Shown piece by piece: positions 7,960-16,747 of a stretch of DNA of 64,000 bases. The notes below the pieces were generated by a model. It was given only the letters and a program-made list of their open reading frames with translations, made no database searches and was not told where the DNA came from. The position numbers and the translations under genes were made by a program. Position 1 is the stretch's first letter. The number at the start of each line of letters is the position of its first letter. Where the stretch lies: NCBI GenBank assembly GCA_964487745.1, contig CAZASG010000010.1, positions 35,755-99,754 of the forward strand, read 5' to 3'. Origin of the DNA: Desulfolinea sp964487745 (GTDB taxonomy: Bacteria; Chloroflexota; Anaerolineae; Anaerolineales; Villigracilaceae).

Positions 7960-8613
7960 TTAGCAGCCTGGTGCACAGCCTGCCTTGAAGAGAAGTCTCC
8001 CGTTTTCAATGACAAGCTGGATACTTTGGGTATTTTTAACTTCGAAACCAACCGAAGCATTGAAATCTTTCTTTCCATCGACCCAAGCAGTTGCGCTATA
8101 AACCCCGAAGGGAACGGATACAGTGCTTACATTTACAACCGGCACGCTAATATAACCTGCACCATCATAGGGTGTTGTAATGCAGAGAAATACATTAGCT
8201 GTTGAATTAGGTACATAATTCCTGATTGTTAATTGAACACTTTCTCCAGTCCATCCAGTAAGTGGCTTCTCGGTGCAGGGATATTGAGATGTAGATGCCT
8301 TGGTATTTGTTGGCACAACAGCAACAGAGGTTGCTTCTGAGATGGGCGTTGGTGCTCCATCTTCAGAAAGTGTTGGGATCAACGTGATCGTTGCGGTAGG
8401 AGGAGGTAAAGGTGTGTTGGTGGGCGGGATGGGAGTGTTGGTTGGCATGACCGCTGCAGTTTGGGTCAACATATCATAGACCATTGCATCAGCAGTAGAA
8501 CGAATCTCTTCAGGGCTGATCGTAGCTGTTGCGTCTGCGGCTGGGGCTGCCAAAGCACCACATCCACTAAGGAGGATACTAAAAATCAAGATAAAAGGGA
8601 CTAAGCGTTTCAT
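7960..8613 (-). CDS. Hypothetical lipoprotein with Thr/Pro-rich linker
   Basis: The 217-residue product has a lipoprotein signal (LLSGC lipobox, mature Cys at about residue 18). A low-complexity linker of TPIPPTNTPLPPPTAT type runs over about residues 55-105, then a small domain of about 110 residues containing four cysteines (PCTEK, FLCIT and the end CAPGC). Such linkers are common in surface lipoproteins of Chloroflexi and hold a domain away from the membrane. I do not recognise the domain; the segment LTIRNYVPNSTANVFLCI suggests a beta-sandwich (inference). It is a single gene between two terminators. Confidence 0.75.
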   Translation of the reverse strand: MKRLVPFILIFSILLSGCGALAAPAADATATISPEEIRSTADAMVYDMLTQTAAVMPTNTPIPPTNTPLPPPTATITLIPTLSEDGAPTPISEATSVAVVPTNTKASTSQYPCTEKPLTGWTGESVQLTIRNYVPNSTANVFLCITTPYDGAGYISVPVVNVSTVSVPFGVYSATAWVDGKKDFNASVGFEVKNTQSIQLVIENGRLLFKAGCAPGC

Positions 8614-8679
8614 GTCGGAAATTCTCCTGCTTTTCTTTCTCGTTCGAATTTTGCGTGGGCGAGTATATCATACTAAACG

Positions 8680-8720
8680 AAAAAGAACCCCCGCCCTTGA
8701 GTATTATGGGACGGGGGATT
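8680..8720 (-). terminator. Terminator at the end of the ilv-leu operon
   Basis: The stem CCCCCG-CCC with GGG-A-CGGGGG has one bulge. On the minus strand it is followed by TTCTTTTTC. It lies directly after the leuB stop. Confidence 0.8.
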
Positions 8721-8723
8721 TGT

Positions 8724-9815
8724 TTATAGTGCTTCGATGATCTTCTCGGTCATCTCGGTGGTGCCTAGTGGGGATTCGCCCTCTTTGGCGATATCACCGG
8801 TTCTATGACCTTGGTTCAGTACCGTATCGACCGCCTTTTCAATTGCTTCCGCTTCCGAGCTTAATCCCAACGAGTGGCGCAGCATCATCGCAGCCGAAAG
8901 GATCGTGCCGATCGGGTTGGCGATGCCTTTCCCTGCAATATCCGGCGCCGAACCGTGGATCGGCTCATACATGCCCCTCGGTTTTCCGTGGCTATTCAGG
9001 TCTTCGCCGAGCGATGCGGAGGGCATATTGCCCATGGAGCCGGTCAGCATGGAAGCTTCGTCGGTGATGATGTCGCCAAAGAGATTCATCGTCACCATCA
9101 CGTCGAAGTCACTGGGACGTGAGAGCAGGTGCATGGTGGCGGCATCGACGAGCAGGTTTTCGAGTTCCACATCGGGGTAATCGACAGCGACTTTGGCAAC
9201 GGTTTTTCGCCATAGTCGGGATGATTCGAGCACGTTGGCTTTGTCGACGGATGTGACTTTTTTGTGGCGCTCATTAGCAATATCAAATGCCAGCTTTGCG
9301 ATGCGGACAACTTCGTGCTCGCTGTAGATCATGGTGTCGAGGGCTTCTTCTTCGCCATTCGCGTTGATGCGCTTTTCTCTTGGTTGCCCAAAGTAGATAC
9401 CGCCCGTCAGCTCACGAAGGATGAGCATATCGGTGCCTTCGAGATAGCTTTCCTTGAGCGGGGAGGCGCCCATCAGTTGGGGATGGGGTTGTACGGGACG
9501 TAGATTAGCAAAGAGCCCAAGCTCTTTGCGTAGGCCCAGCAATCCCTGTTCAGGGCGCACCGAGGCGTTTGGGTCATCCCATTTGGGGCCGCCGACCGCG
9601 CCTAGTAGCACGGCATCTGCTTTTCGACAGGTATCCAGTGTTTCATCCGGGAGCGGAACGCTGGTCTTGTCGATGGCAATCCCGCCGATGTGATGAGATT
9701 CCATCTCAAATTCGTGTCCAAAGTTTTCGGCGATCTTCTTTAGAACTTTTTCGGTTGCCACGGTGATTTCGGGGCCGATCCCGTCGCCGGGGAGGAGGGT
9801 GATCGTTGCTTTCAT
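8724..9815 (-). CDS. leuB: 3-isopropylmalate dehydrogenase
   Basis: The 363-residue length is usual for the family. Motifs are LLPGDGIGPEIT at the start, ADAVLLGAVGGPKW, the LRELTGGIYFGQPR loop that distinguishes isopropylmalate dehydrogenase, and NLFGDIITDEASMLTGSMG with the catalytic and metal-binding aspartates. HGSAPDIAGKGIANP is the NAD-binding region. The enzyme oxidises and decarboxylates 3-isopropylmalate in leucine synthesis. A cimA-type pathway also needs an enzyme of this family for methylmalate, so the product may serve both routes (inference). It is the last gene of the operon, one base after the cimA stop. Confidence 0.95.
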   Translation of the reverse strand: MKATITLLPGDGIGPEITVATEKVLKKIAENFGHEFEMESHHIGGIAIDKTSVPLPDETLDTCRKADAVLLGAVGGPKWDDPNASVRPEQGLLGLRKELGLFANLRPVQPHPQLMGASPLKESYLEGTDMLILRELTGGIYFGQPREKRINANGEEEALDTMIYSEHEVVRIAKLAFDIANERHKKVTSVDKANVLESSRLWRKTVAKVAVDYPDVELENLLVDAATMHLLSRPSDFDVMVTMNLFGDIITDEASMLTGSMGNMPSASLGEDLNSHGKPRGMYEPIHGSAPDIAGKGIANPIGTILSAAMMLRHSLGLSSEAEAIEKAVDTVLNQGHRTGDIAKEGESPLGTTEMTEKIIEAL

Positions 9816-9816
9816 G

Positions 9817-11370
9817 TTATTCCTTTTTTAATGCGTATTCCATGCTGTCCGCCAGCGCGAGCCAGCTTGCTTCTATGATATTCGTACTCGCCCCGACCGT
9901 GCTCCAACGAGCATTATCGCCGTTCTTGGTGTCGATTAATACGCGGACGTTCGCTGCGGTGCCGCTCTCACTATCGAGAATGCGGACTTTGTAGTCAGAG
10001 AGATGGATTTCAGCGAGGCGGGGATAGGAGCCTTCGAGTGCTTTGCGGAGGGCTTTGTTGAGCGCGTTGACGGGGCCATTACCTTCGGCGGCGGTGTGGA
10101 AGACCTCGCCATCCACGCTGACTTTGACGGTCGCCTCGGCAAAAACGCCCAAGCCTTTGCGTTGCTCGACGACGACGGTGAAGTCTATCAGTTCGAAGGG
10201 GGCTTTGTAATCTTCTTCGGCACGCTGCATTAGTAGCTGCGCGGATGCGCCTGCGCCTTCAAAGGTAAAGCCCTGTGCCTCGAGGTCTTTGATCTGTTGA
10301 ACAACTTTTCTTGCTCGTTCACTGGTGACATCAATGCCAAACTCAGCGGCTTTGTCGATGATATTGCCGCGTCCCGAGAGTTCGGAAACGAGTGTGCGAC
10401 GTTTGTTACCGACCAGTGTAGGGTCGATATGTTGATAGGAATCTTCATTCTTTAGGATTGCGGCGACATGGATACCGCCCTTATGCGCAAAAGCTTTTTT
10501 GCCGACGAAAGGCAGGTATGGATTTTGCGGCTGGTTGGCGATCTCGGCAACGTAGTGCGAAAGGTCTGAAAGCCCTTTTAGCTTTTCAGTCGTTACACAT
10601 TTGTAGCCCATTTTGAGTTGAAGATTTGGGATGATGGTGCAAAGATTGGCGTTGCCAGTTCTTTCACCGTAGCCGTTGATCGTGCCCTGCACGTGGATGG
10701 CACCTGCGCGGATGCCCGCGAGCGAATTGGCAACACCATTGCCACCATCATCATGCGTATGAACGCCGATGGGTGTATCAGTTTGCTCACCAACAGCTTT
10801 GACGACCTCTTCCACTTCCCAAGGCAGGGAACCGCCGTTCGTTTCGCAGAGAACGAGAATATCTGCCCCGCCGCGTGATGCCGCTTGGACGGTGGCTACT
10901 GCGTACTCCGCGTTGGCTTTATAGCCATCGAAGAAATGCTCGGCATCGTAGACAACCTCCTTGCCGAGGCTCTTGAGATAAGCGACACTTTCTTCGATCA
11001 TCTTCAGGTTTTCTTCGGACGTGGTCTCCAACACATCGTAGACGTGCAGGTCCCAGCTTTTGCCGACAACCGTGACGACGGGCGTCTGCGCATCGACGAG
11101 GGCTTTGATGTTAGGGTCGGTGGAAACCTCGCTGTTCTTGCGGCGGGTTGAGCCGAAGGCAGCAATCTTGGCGTGTTTCAGGTCAAGGTCGCGGACACGC
11201 TCGAAATACTCCACATCCTTGGGGTTGGAGCCAGGCCAACCACCCTCGATATAGTCGATGCCGAATTCATCGAGGCGTTGGGTGATCTTCAATTTGTCGT
11301 TGACGGAGAGGGAAATTCCCTCGCTTTGAGTGCCGTCGCGTAAGGTGGTGTCGTATAGTTGTACTTTCAT
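9817..11370 (-). CDS. cimA: (R)-citramalate synthase
   Basis: The 517-residue protein is a DRE-TIM metallolyase beginning YDTTLRDGTQSEGISLS. The GTQSEG sequence separates citramalate synthases from LeuA, whose matching sequence is GEQSPG, as in the leuA of this same operon. Other motifs are GVHTHDDGGNGVANSLAG with the metal-binding HxH, and NGYGERTGNANL. The LeuA-type allosteric domain occupies the last 120 residues. The enzyme joins pyruvate and acetyl-CoA to make citramalate, giving 2-oxobutyrate for isoleucine without threonine deaminase. The Shine-Dalgarno AAAGGAG lies six bases before the ATG. Confidence 0.9.
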   Translation of the reverse strand: MKVQLYDTTLRDGTQSEGISLSVNDKLKITQRLDEFGIDYIEGGWPGSNPKDVEYFERVRDLDLKHAKIAAFGSTRRKNSEVSTDPNIKALVDAQTPVVTVVGKSWDLHVYDVLETTSEENLKMIEESVAYLKSLGKEVVYDAEHFFDGYKANAEYAVATVQAASRGGADILVLCETNGGSLPWEVEEVVKAVGEQTDTPIGVHTHDDGGNGVANSLAGIRAGAIHVQGTINGYGERTGNANLCTIIPNLQLKMGYKCVTTEKLKGLSDLSHYVAEIANQPQNPYLPFVGKKAFAHKGGIHVAAILKNEDSYQHIDPTLVGNKRRTLVSELSGRGNIIDKAAEFGIDVTSERARKVVQQIKDLEAQGFTFEGAGASAQLLMQRAEEDYKAPFELIDFTVVVEQRKGLGVFAEATVKVSVDGEVFHTAAEGNGPVNALNKALRKALEGSYPRLAEIHLSDYKVRILDSESGTAANVRVLIDTKNGDNARWSTVGASTNIIEASWLALADSMEYALKKE

Positions 11371-11403
11371 GAGAAACTCCTTTGGGTTGGTAATAGGTGA
11401 TGA

Positions 11404-11481
11404 TTAGATGAAAGGAGTTTTCCAAATATGCTGGGCGGGGATATTATCCCTCGCCCAGATCACCTTCTTTTTTGTTTTCAT
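11404..11481 (-). other. Possible 25-codon small ORF with hairpin ahead of cimA
   Basis: In the 240-base gap before cimA a frame MKTKKKVIW...KTPFI has a weak GGAA site. It spans a hairpin (CTGGGCG-GGGATA type, about 11431-11459). It carries four Ile but no Leu, and no terminator follows on this strand. A regulatory leader is possible but not supported beyond that. Confidence 0.2.
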
Positions 11482-11500
11482 AATAATTTCCAATAATAGC

Positions 11501-11605
11501 CAGTCTCTGAGCGGAACTTCGAGCGTAGCGAGATGTGTAGTCGAAGAGCGGTGTTTGTAAATGTCGTCCTTCGACTACGGGCTTTGCCCTCCGCTCAGGA
11601 ACTGG
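11501..11605. repeat. Dispersed palindromic repeat, CTGAGCGGA...GTAGTCGAAG type
   Basis: Two copies of a unit containing CTGAGCGGA, a variable middle and GTAGTCGAAG face each other (11501-11551 and 11564-11605). The unit resembles a short repeat seen between genes in many environmental bacterial genomes. It separates leuD from cimA inside the operon. Confidence 0.65.
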
Positions 11606-11610
11606 ATTTC

Positions 11611-12201
11611 TTACCAGCCTCGCGCCTCTTCATACGCTGAGATCTGCTCTTCGTGCTTCTGCAAATAGCCAAGCTGGTCGATGCCTTCGAGCATACAGGT
11701 CTTACTAAAGGTATCGATCTCAAACATGACCTGCGAGCCGTCGGGCAAGGTCAGCGTTTGGGATTCGAGGTTAACTTCAAGAGTGGCAGCGGGAGCTTCT
11801 TTGGTCAGGTCGAAGAGAGATGTGTGGGTCTCCTTATCAACGACTAGCGGTAGCAAGCCGTTCTTGAGCGCGTTATTCCTGAAAATATCCGCAAAGGATG
11901 TGCTGATGACAGCACGGATTCCCCATCCCATCAGTGCCCAGGGGGCATGTTCGCGGGATGAGCCACAGCCGAAATTATCGCCAGCTATGACGATCTGCGC
12001 ACCCTGATATTCATCCTGATTGAGCGGAAAATCAGGATTAGGACTGCCATCTTCGAGCCGACGCCAGCTGTCAAAAAGGCCATCTGCTAAACCGTTCTTA
12101 TCGATCACTTTCAAATAGCGGGCGGGGATGATCTGGTCGGTGTCGACGTCAGTGTGGGGCAGCGGGATTAGTTTTGATGTTAGCGTGGTAAAGGCTTTCA
12201 T
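11611..12201 (-). CDS. leuD: 3-isopropylmalate dehydratase small subunit
   Basis: The 196 residues match the usual LeuD length. Motifs are PLPHTDVDTDQIIPARYLK at the start and GDNFGCGSSREHAPWAL, the swivel-domain loop whose serine and arginine complete the active site. The small subunit pairs with LeuC to form the isomerase that turns 2- into 3-isopropylmalate, and possibly citramalate into 3-methylmalate for the cimA route. It overlaps leuC by four bases, so the subunits are coupled in translation. It is followed by a 240-base gap with a palindromic repeat. Confidence 0.95.
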   Translation of the reverse strand: MKAFTTLTSKLIPLPHTDVDTDQIIPARYLKVIDKNGLADGLFDSWRRLEDGSPNPDFPLNQDEYQGAQIVIAGDNFGCGSSREHAPWALMGWGIRAVISTSFADIFRNNALKNGLLPLVVDKETHTSLFDLTKEAPAATLEVNLESQTLTLPDGSQVMFEIDTFSKTCMLEGIDQLGYLQKHEEQISAYEEARGW

Positions 12202-13607
12202 TGCATCATCTCCCGTGGGTCGGTGAGCTTGCCAGTTACGGCGCTCGCAGCGGCGGTCAGCGGGCTGGCGAGGAAAGTGCGTCCGCCTTTGCCCTGGCGG
12301 CCTTCAAAATTACGATTACTCGTGCTCACAGCGTATTGGCCGGTCTCAAGATTGTCGCCGTTCATCGCAATGCACATCGAGCAGCCTGCAAAACGCCATT
12401 CACCGCCAGCATCACGTACGATCTGGTCGATGCCTTCGTCTTCTGCTTGTTTGCGGATATTCTCCGAGCCGGGCACGACTAGCAGGCGCAGCCCATCGGC
12501 AATTTTGCGCCCTTTCAAAATGGATGCTGCTGCACGCAGGTCGCTCATGCGCGAGTTGGTGCAAGAGCCAATGAAAACCACATCGACAGGATGGCCAGAC
12601 AACGCGCTGGCAGGTTCGAGATTCATATAATTGAGTGCCTTCTGCAAAGCGGATTGCTTCGCTTCGTCGCGCTCGTCATTTGGGCTGGGTACCGTTTCAG
12701 TGAGTTGGGTGCCCATCCCGGGGTTGGTGCCGTAGGTCACCATCGGTTGGAGTTGAGAAACATCGATGGTGATGGTTTTGTCGTAAACAGCGCCTTCGTC
12801 TGATGGAAGTTGACGCCATCTTTTGAGTGCGGCTTTCCATGCTTCACCGCTAGGAGCTTGGGGACGTCCCGCCAGATATTCAAAGGTAACATTATCCGGG
12901 GCGACCATACCTGCGCGTGCACCGCCCTCAATGGACATGTTGCAGAGCGTCATGCGAGCTTCCATATCCAACGAGCGGACAGCTTCACCAGCATATTCAA
13001 AGACGTAGCCTGTCCCGCCGCCGATGCCGATCTTGGCGATCAGGGCAAGGATCATATCTTTGGCAGTCACGCCGGGCTGTAATTCGCCTTCAAATTGAAC
13101 GAGACAGGTCTTGGGACGATTTTGCAGCAACGATTGTGTGGCAAGAACGTGCTCCACTTCAGATGTGCCGATGCCGAAGGCCAGTGCGCCGAATGCACCG
13201 TGCGTAGATGTGTGGCTGTCACCGCAGACGATGGTCTGCCCGGGTTGGGTGAAGCCCTGCTCCGGCCCAATAACGTGGACGATGCCACGGTTAGGGCTAT
13301 CTACGCCGTAGTGCTGGATGCCGAATTCTTCGCAATTCTTGGCGAATTGACGTAACTGGGCAACAGCCTGGTCGTCGGCAGTGTCGAGGTCGAGTGCTAC
13401 GGTTGGGATGGAGTGATCCATTGTCCCGATCGTGCGCTCAGGGCGACGAACTTTTAGCCCTTTCTCACGTAAACCGCTAAAGGCCTGTGGCGAGGTCACC
13501 TCGTGGACGAGGTGCAAGTCAATGTAAATGATGGAAGGTGCATCGTCGCTTTCAGCAACGAGGTGCGACTCCCAGATCTTATCAAAGAGGGTTTTAGGTT
13601 GGGTCAT
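12198..13607 (-). CDS. leuC: 3-isopropylmalate dehydratase large subunit
   Basis: The 469-residue protein is an aconitase-family large subunit. It opens with TLFDKIWESHLV and has GDSHTSTHGAFGALAFGIG. The 4Fe-4S ligands are in IGSCTNSR and in FAGCSMC (two cysteines), and NRNFEGRQG lies near the end. With LeuD it forms the cytoplasmic heterodimer that isomerises isopropylmalate. The four-base overlap with leuD indicates coupled synthesis. A 95-residue gene lies between it and leuA. Confidence 0.95.
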   Translation of the reverse strand: MTQPKTLFDKIWESHLVAESDDAPSIIYIDLHLVHEVTSPQAFSGLREKGLKVRRPERTIGTMDHSIPTVALDLDTADDQAVAQLRQFAKNCEEFGIQHYGVDSPNRGIVHVIGPEQGFTQPGQTIVCGDSHTSTHGAFGALAFGIGTSEVEHVLATQSLLQNRPKTCLVQFEGELQPGVTAKDMILALIAKIGIGGGTGYVFEYAGEAVRSLDMEARMTLCNMSIEGGARAGMVAPDNVTFEYLAGRPQAPSGEAWKAALKRWRQLPSDEGAVYDKTITIDVSQLQPMVTYGTNPGMGTQLTETVPSPNDERDEAKQSALQKALNYMNLEPASALSGHPVDVVFIGSCTNSRMSDLRAAASILKGRKIADGLRLLVVPGSENIRKQAEDEGIDQIVRDAGGEWRFAGCSMCIAMNGDNLETGQYAVSTSNRNFEGRQGKGGRTFLASPLTAAASAVTGKLTDPREMMQ

Positions 13608-13653
13608 AAGGTTTTTTTGTTGATGGGCGACTACTGTCTCACCCTACCGATAC

Positions 13654-13941
13654 TTATTCCTTATCGTCATCACAGTGGGTGCAGTGCCACTCTTTTGGCT
13701 CGATCTTCAAGGATGGGAATTTTTCGATCATGTGGGCTGCTTTTTCATCATCGTCGCTGAACTCAACCTTGGCTTCTGCAACTTTGGCAGCTTTCTCAGC
13801 TTGTTTTTTTAGGCGATATTTGGCGGTGGCAACATCATGCTCATGCCATTCGGCAGGCATCCCCTGTGGTTCGGGGAAAGTTTCCATCATATGTTTGGCT
13901 GCTTCAGCTTCGGTTTTTTGAGTGGCATTTTGCTGGGTCAT
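13654..13941 (-). CDS. Small acidic protein with a duplicated motif, within the leu operon
   Basis: I do not recognise this 95-residue protein. It consists of two related units, AAKHMMETFPEPQGMPAEWH and AAHMIEKFPSLKIEPKEWH, joined by a lysine-rich helical stretch. The shared pattern is A-x-HM-(M/I)-E-x-FP-x(3-5)-P-x-EWH. The second unit ends in WHCTHCDDD, so a CxxC pair with neighbouring histidines could bind a metal. It sits between leuA and leuC, 20 bases after the leuA stop, with an AGGAG-like site before its ATG. This is expression with the leucine enzymes. Contact with the Fe-S enzyme LeuC or metal delivery are guesses only. Confidence 0.7.
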   Translation of the reverse strand: MTQQNATQKTEAEAAKHMMETFPEPQGMPAEWHEHDVATAKYRLKKQAEKAAKVAEAKVEFSDDDEKAAHMIEKFPSLKIEPKEWHCTHCDDDKE

Positions 13942-13961
13942 TTCATTCTCCTGTTTTTTAT

Positions 13962-15599
13962 TTAGACATTGACTACGCCGACTTCACTGGCGACTTCTTC
14001 AGTATCACCATAGCGTCCGCTGGCAGTGAGTAATTTGTTCAATCCGGCGATATAGGCACGGGTGCTGGCAACGATGATGTCGGTGTGAGCGCCGTATCCA
14101 CCAAAGGTGCGCCGACGTTCGATACCGCTTTGGGGCGATGTCCGTTTTGGGACGCTCCCATTGACGGGTTTCAGACGCACGGTTACTTCGCCGATGGCGT
14201 CGATACCTTCAGTGACAGCATCAATATGAAATTCGAGCAGGATATTTGGCATTTTGACGATAGCGTCTATCGCCTTGTATGCCGCGTCCACGGGGCCGGT
14301 GCCTATCGCCGCCTGTACACGCACCTCACCATCGGGACCGGTCAAACGTACGGTCGCAGTGGGCATGCCCATCGTCCCGGACGCAACCTGCAATCCATCC
14401 AATTTGTAGTGTTCCTTTGCTTGATAGATCTGGTCTTCGGCAAGGGCTTCCAGATCCGCATCTGTAATAACTTTCTTTTTATCAGCGAGGTCTTTGAAAC
14501 GTGCGAAAATGGTGCGCAGTTTTTCATCGTCTATTTCGTAGCCCAATTCGTTCAGACGAACTTTGAGGGCGTGCCTGCCAGAATGCTTGCCCAGCACGAG
14601 GCTGGAGCGGTTCAAACCGACGGTTTCGGGCGTCATGATCTCGTAGGTGGCTTGGTGTTTGAGCATCCCGTCCTGATGGATGCCGGCTTCGTGGGCAAAG
14701 GCATTTGCGCCGACAATGGCTTTGTTGGGCTGAACGCTCATGCCGGTGTAATTGGAAACGGTGCGGCTCATGCGTGTGATCTGCGTAGAGTCGATGCCGG
14801 TTTCAAGATCGTAGACCTGTTTACGGGTCTGGATTGCCATTGCGATCTCTTCAAGAGAGGTGTTGCCTGCTCGCTCGCCGATACCGTTGATGGTCACTTC
14901 AGCCTGCCGTGCCCCTGCTCGCAAGCCAGCCAAGGTATTGGCGGTGGCGAGACCAAGATCGTTGTGGCAATGGACGGAAACAATGGCGTTCTCGATGCCG
15001 GGCGTGTTTTCCATGATGCCAGCGATCAGACTGCCAAACTCGTCGGGGGTCGTGTAGCCAACGGTGTCTGGGATATTAAGCGTGGTCGCTCCGGCTTTGA
15101 TGGCTTCACCTAAAACAAGATATAGGAATTCCGGCTCACTGCGCCCTGCATCTTCAGGTGAGAATTCAATATCATCACAAAGCGTCTTTGCATAGCCGAC
15201 CATCTCTTTTACCTTCTCCACGACTTCTTCGGGGTCCATACGAAGCTTATGCTTCATGTGGATGGGAGATGTCGCGAGAAAGGTGTGGATGCGTGGCTTT
15301 GCAGCATACTGGATCGCTTCCCACGCCGCGTCGATATCGGACTTTGTCGTGCGTGCCAGTCCACAAATGACGGGGGGCTCGGACTCGATGTTGTTACCGA
15401 TCTCTTTGGCAATGCGGCGTACTGCTTCCAGATCATCGGGCGAAGCAGCCGGGAAGCCCGCTTCGATCACGTCTACACCCAGCTTTGCCAACCCGCGCGC
15501 GATCTCCAATTTCTCATTGGATGTGAGCGACGCGCCCGGTGATTGTTCACCATCGCGCAAGGTGGTATCGAAAATACAGATATAGTTATCTTTACTCAT
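13962..15599 (-). CDS. leuA: 2-isopropylmalate synthase
   Basis: The 545-residue protein begins IFDTTLRDGEQSPGASL, the LeuA form of the DRE-TIM signature. It continues with VSVHCHNDLGLATANTLAG, whose HxH binds the divalent metal, and NGIGERAGNTSLEE. The C-terminal domain is the leucine-binding allosteric module, ending in ASTRAYIAGLNKLL. It condenses acetyl-CoA with 2-oxoisovalerate, the committed leucine step. It lies after ilvC with a 65-base gap that holds a 13-bp hairpin. The operon thus carries both a LeuA and a CimA from the same superfamily. Confidence 0.95.
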   Translation of the reverse strand: MSKDNYICIFDTTLRDGEQSPGASLTSNEKLEIARGLAKLGVDVIEAGFPAASPDDLEAVRRIAKEIGNNIESEPPVICGLARTTKSDIDAAWEAIQYAAKPRIHTFLATSPIHMKHKLRMDPEEVVEKVKEMVGYAKTLCDDIEFSPEDAGRSEPEFLYLVLGEAIKAGATTLNIPDTVGYTTPDEFGSLIAGIMENTPGIENAIVSVHCHNDLGLATANTLAGLRAGARQAEVTINGIGERAGNTSLEEIAMAIQTRKQVYDLETGIDSTQITRMSRTVSNYTGMSVQPNKAIVGANAFAHEAGIHQDGMLKHQATYEIMTPETVGLNRSSLVLGKHSGRHALKVRLNELGYEIDDEKLRTIFARFKDLADKKKVITDADLEALAEDQIYQAKEHYKLDGLQVASGTMGMPTATVRLTGPDGEVRVQAAIGTGPVDAAYKAIDAIVKMPNILLEFHIDAVTEGIDAIGEVTVRLKPVNGSVPKRTSPQSGIERRRTFGGYGAHTDIIVASTRAYIAGLNKLLTASGRYGDTEEVASEVGVVNV

Positions 15600-15622
15600 A
15601 AGATCGTCCTTCGAGTTTGGAG

Positions 15623-15654
15623 GGTAGAAAGCAGGACCTGCCCTGTTTTCTACC
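15623..15654 (-). other. Stem-loop between ilvC and leuA
   Basis: A 13-bp stem (15623-15635 with 15642-15654, one G-T pair) has a six-base loop and no T-run after it on either strand. It would not end transcription efficiently and could be an mRNA processing or stability element (inference). Confidence 0.5.
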
Positions 15655-15664
15655 TTCTACTCAA

Positions 15665-16717
15665 CTATTCTTTCCAATTCTCAGGACGCAGAGAGCGGAC
15701 AGCTGCGCCAGCTTGCCACATTTCAGAGTTGTGCATTTCGCTAAGTTCTTCTTCGAGATTTTCACGATAATTGGGGTCACCGTTTTTCTTTAGAGTGATA
15801 CGAGCTTCTTCACCGGAAGTAACGCTTTCATATAACTCTTCAAAGACGGGTTCAACCGCGTCACGGAATCGAGGATGCCAATCCAGCGCGCCGCGTTGGG
15901 CGGTGGTGGAGCAATTGGCGTACATCCAGTCCATGCCGTTTTCGGCGACAAGACGGATGAGGGACTGTGTCAGCTCTTCGACGGTCTCGTTGAAAGCTTC
16001 GCTGGGGCTGTGACCGTTCTTTCGCAGGACGTTGTACTGGGCTTCCATTACTCCAGAGAGCGCACCGATCAGGATGCCGCGCTCGCCGGTCAGGTCGCTG
16101 TAGACTTCTTTCTCAAAGGTGGTCGGGAAGAGATAACCTGCGCCGATGGCGATGCCAAGAGCGATGGTACGTTCTTCAGCTTTGCCGGTATGATCCTGAT
16201 GAAGGGCGTAGCTGGCGTTGATGCCAGAGCCGTCGAGGAAATTCCGGCGAACGCTGGTACCGGAACCTTTCGGGGCGACGAGGGCTACATCCACGTTAGG
16301 GGGCGGGACGATGCCGGTCTGGTCTTTGTAGGTCACGCCAAAACCGTGCGAGAAATAGAGCATATTGCCTTCATCGAGCATTTCCGAAAGAGTTGACCAG
16401 GCGGCTTTCTGCCCTGCATCCGAAAGCAGATATTGAATGACTGTGCCGCGCTCGGCAGCCTCTTCAAGGGAGAAAAGCGTCTCTCCTTCCACCCAGCCAT
16501 CAGCAAGGGCTTTATCCCAATTGGGGGAACCTTTGCGTTGCCCGACGATCACGTTGATGCCGTTGTCTTTCATATTTAGTGCTTGTGCTGGACCCTGAAC
16601 GCCATAGCCCAAAACGGCGACCACTTCACCCTTCAAAACTTCCTGTGCTTTTTTCAGCGGAAACTCATCTCGGGTAACAACGGTTTCTTCCACATTTCCA
16701 AACTTGATCTTAGCCAT
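15665..16717 (-). CDS. ilvC: Ketol-acid reductoisomerase
   Basis: The 350-residue length fits class I enzymes. The nucleotide-binding loop is VLGYGVQGPAQALNMKDNG. APKGSGTSVRR, the SDLTGERGILIGALSGV helix with metal-binding acidic residues, and VEELTQSLIRLV are family hallmarks. It converts acetolactate and acetohydroxybutyrate to the dihydroxy acids of valine and isoleucine synthesis, using NADPH and Mg. The Gly-rich loop reads GYGVQG rather than the more usual GYGSQG, so cofactor preference is worth noting. It lies between ilvN and leuA on the same strand. Confidence 0.95.
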   Translation of the reverse strand: MAKIKFGNVEETVVTRDEFPLKKAQEVLKGEVVAVLGYGVQGPAQALNMKDNGINVIVGQRKGSPNWDKALADGWVEGETLFSLEEAAERGTVIQYLLSDAGQKAAWSTLSEMLDEGNMLYFSHGFGVTYKDQTGIVPPPNVDVALVAPKGSGTSVRRNFLDGSGINASYALHQDHTGKAEERTIALGIAIGAGYLFPTTFEKEVYSDLTGERGILIGALSGVMEAQYNVLRKNGHSPSEAFNETVEELTQSLIRLVAENGMDWMYANCSTTAQRGALDWHPRFRDAVEPVFEELYESVTSGEEARITLKKNGDPNYRENLEEELSEMHNSEMWQAGAAVRSLRPENWKE

Positions 16718-16747
16718 TTCTTGAATCCTTTATATTTTTAAAATTTC

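Noticed and set aside
7758..8078. Minus-strand frame of 106 codons over the tRNA-Pro
   Set aside because: It contains the well-known false peptide GAPGFEPG that arises from reading across a tRNA T arm. It also overlaps the lipoprotein end.
14085..15113. Long plus-strand frame (342 codons) opposite leuA
   Set aside because: It lies fully antisense to a strongly matching leuA, has no start site signals and no family resemblance.
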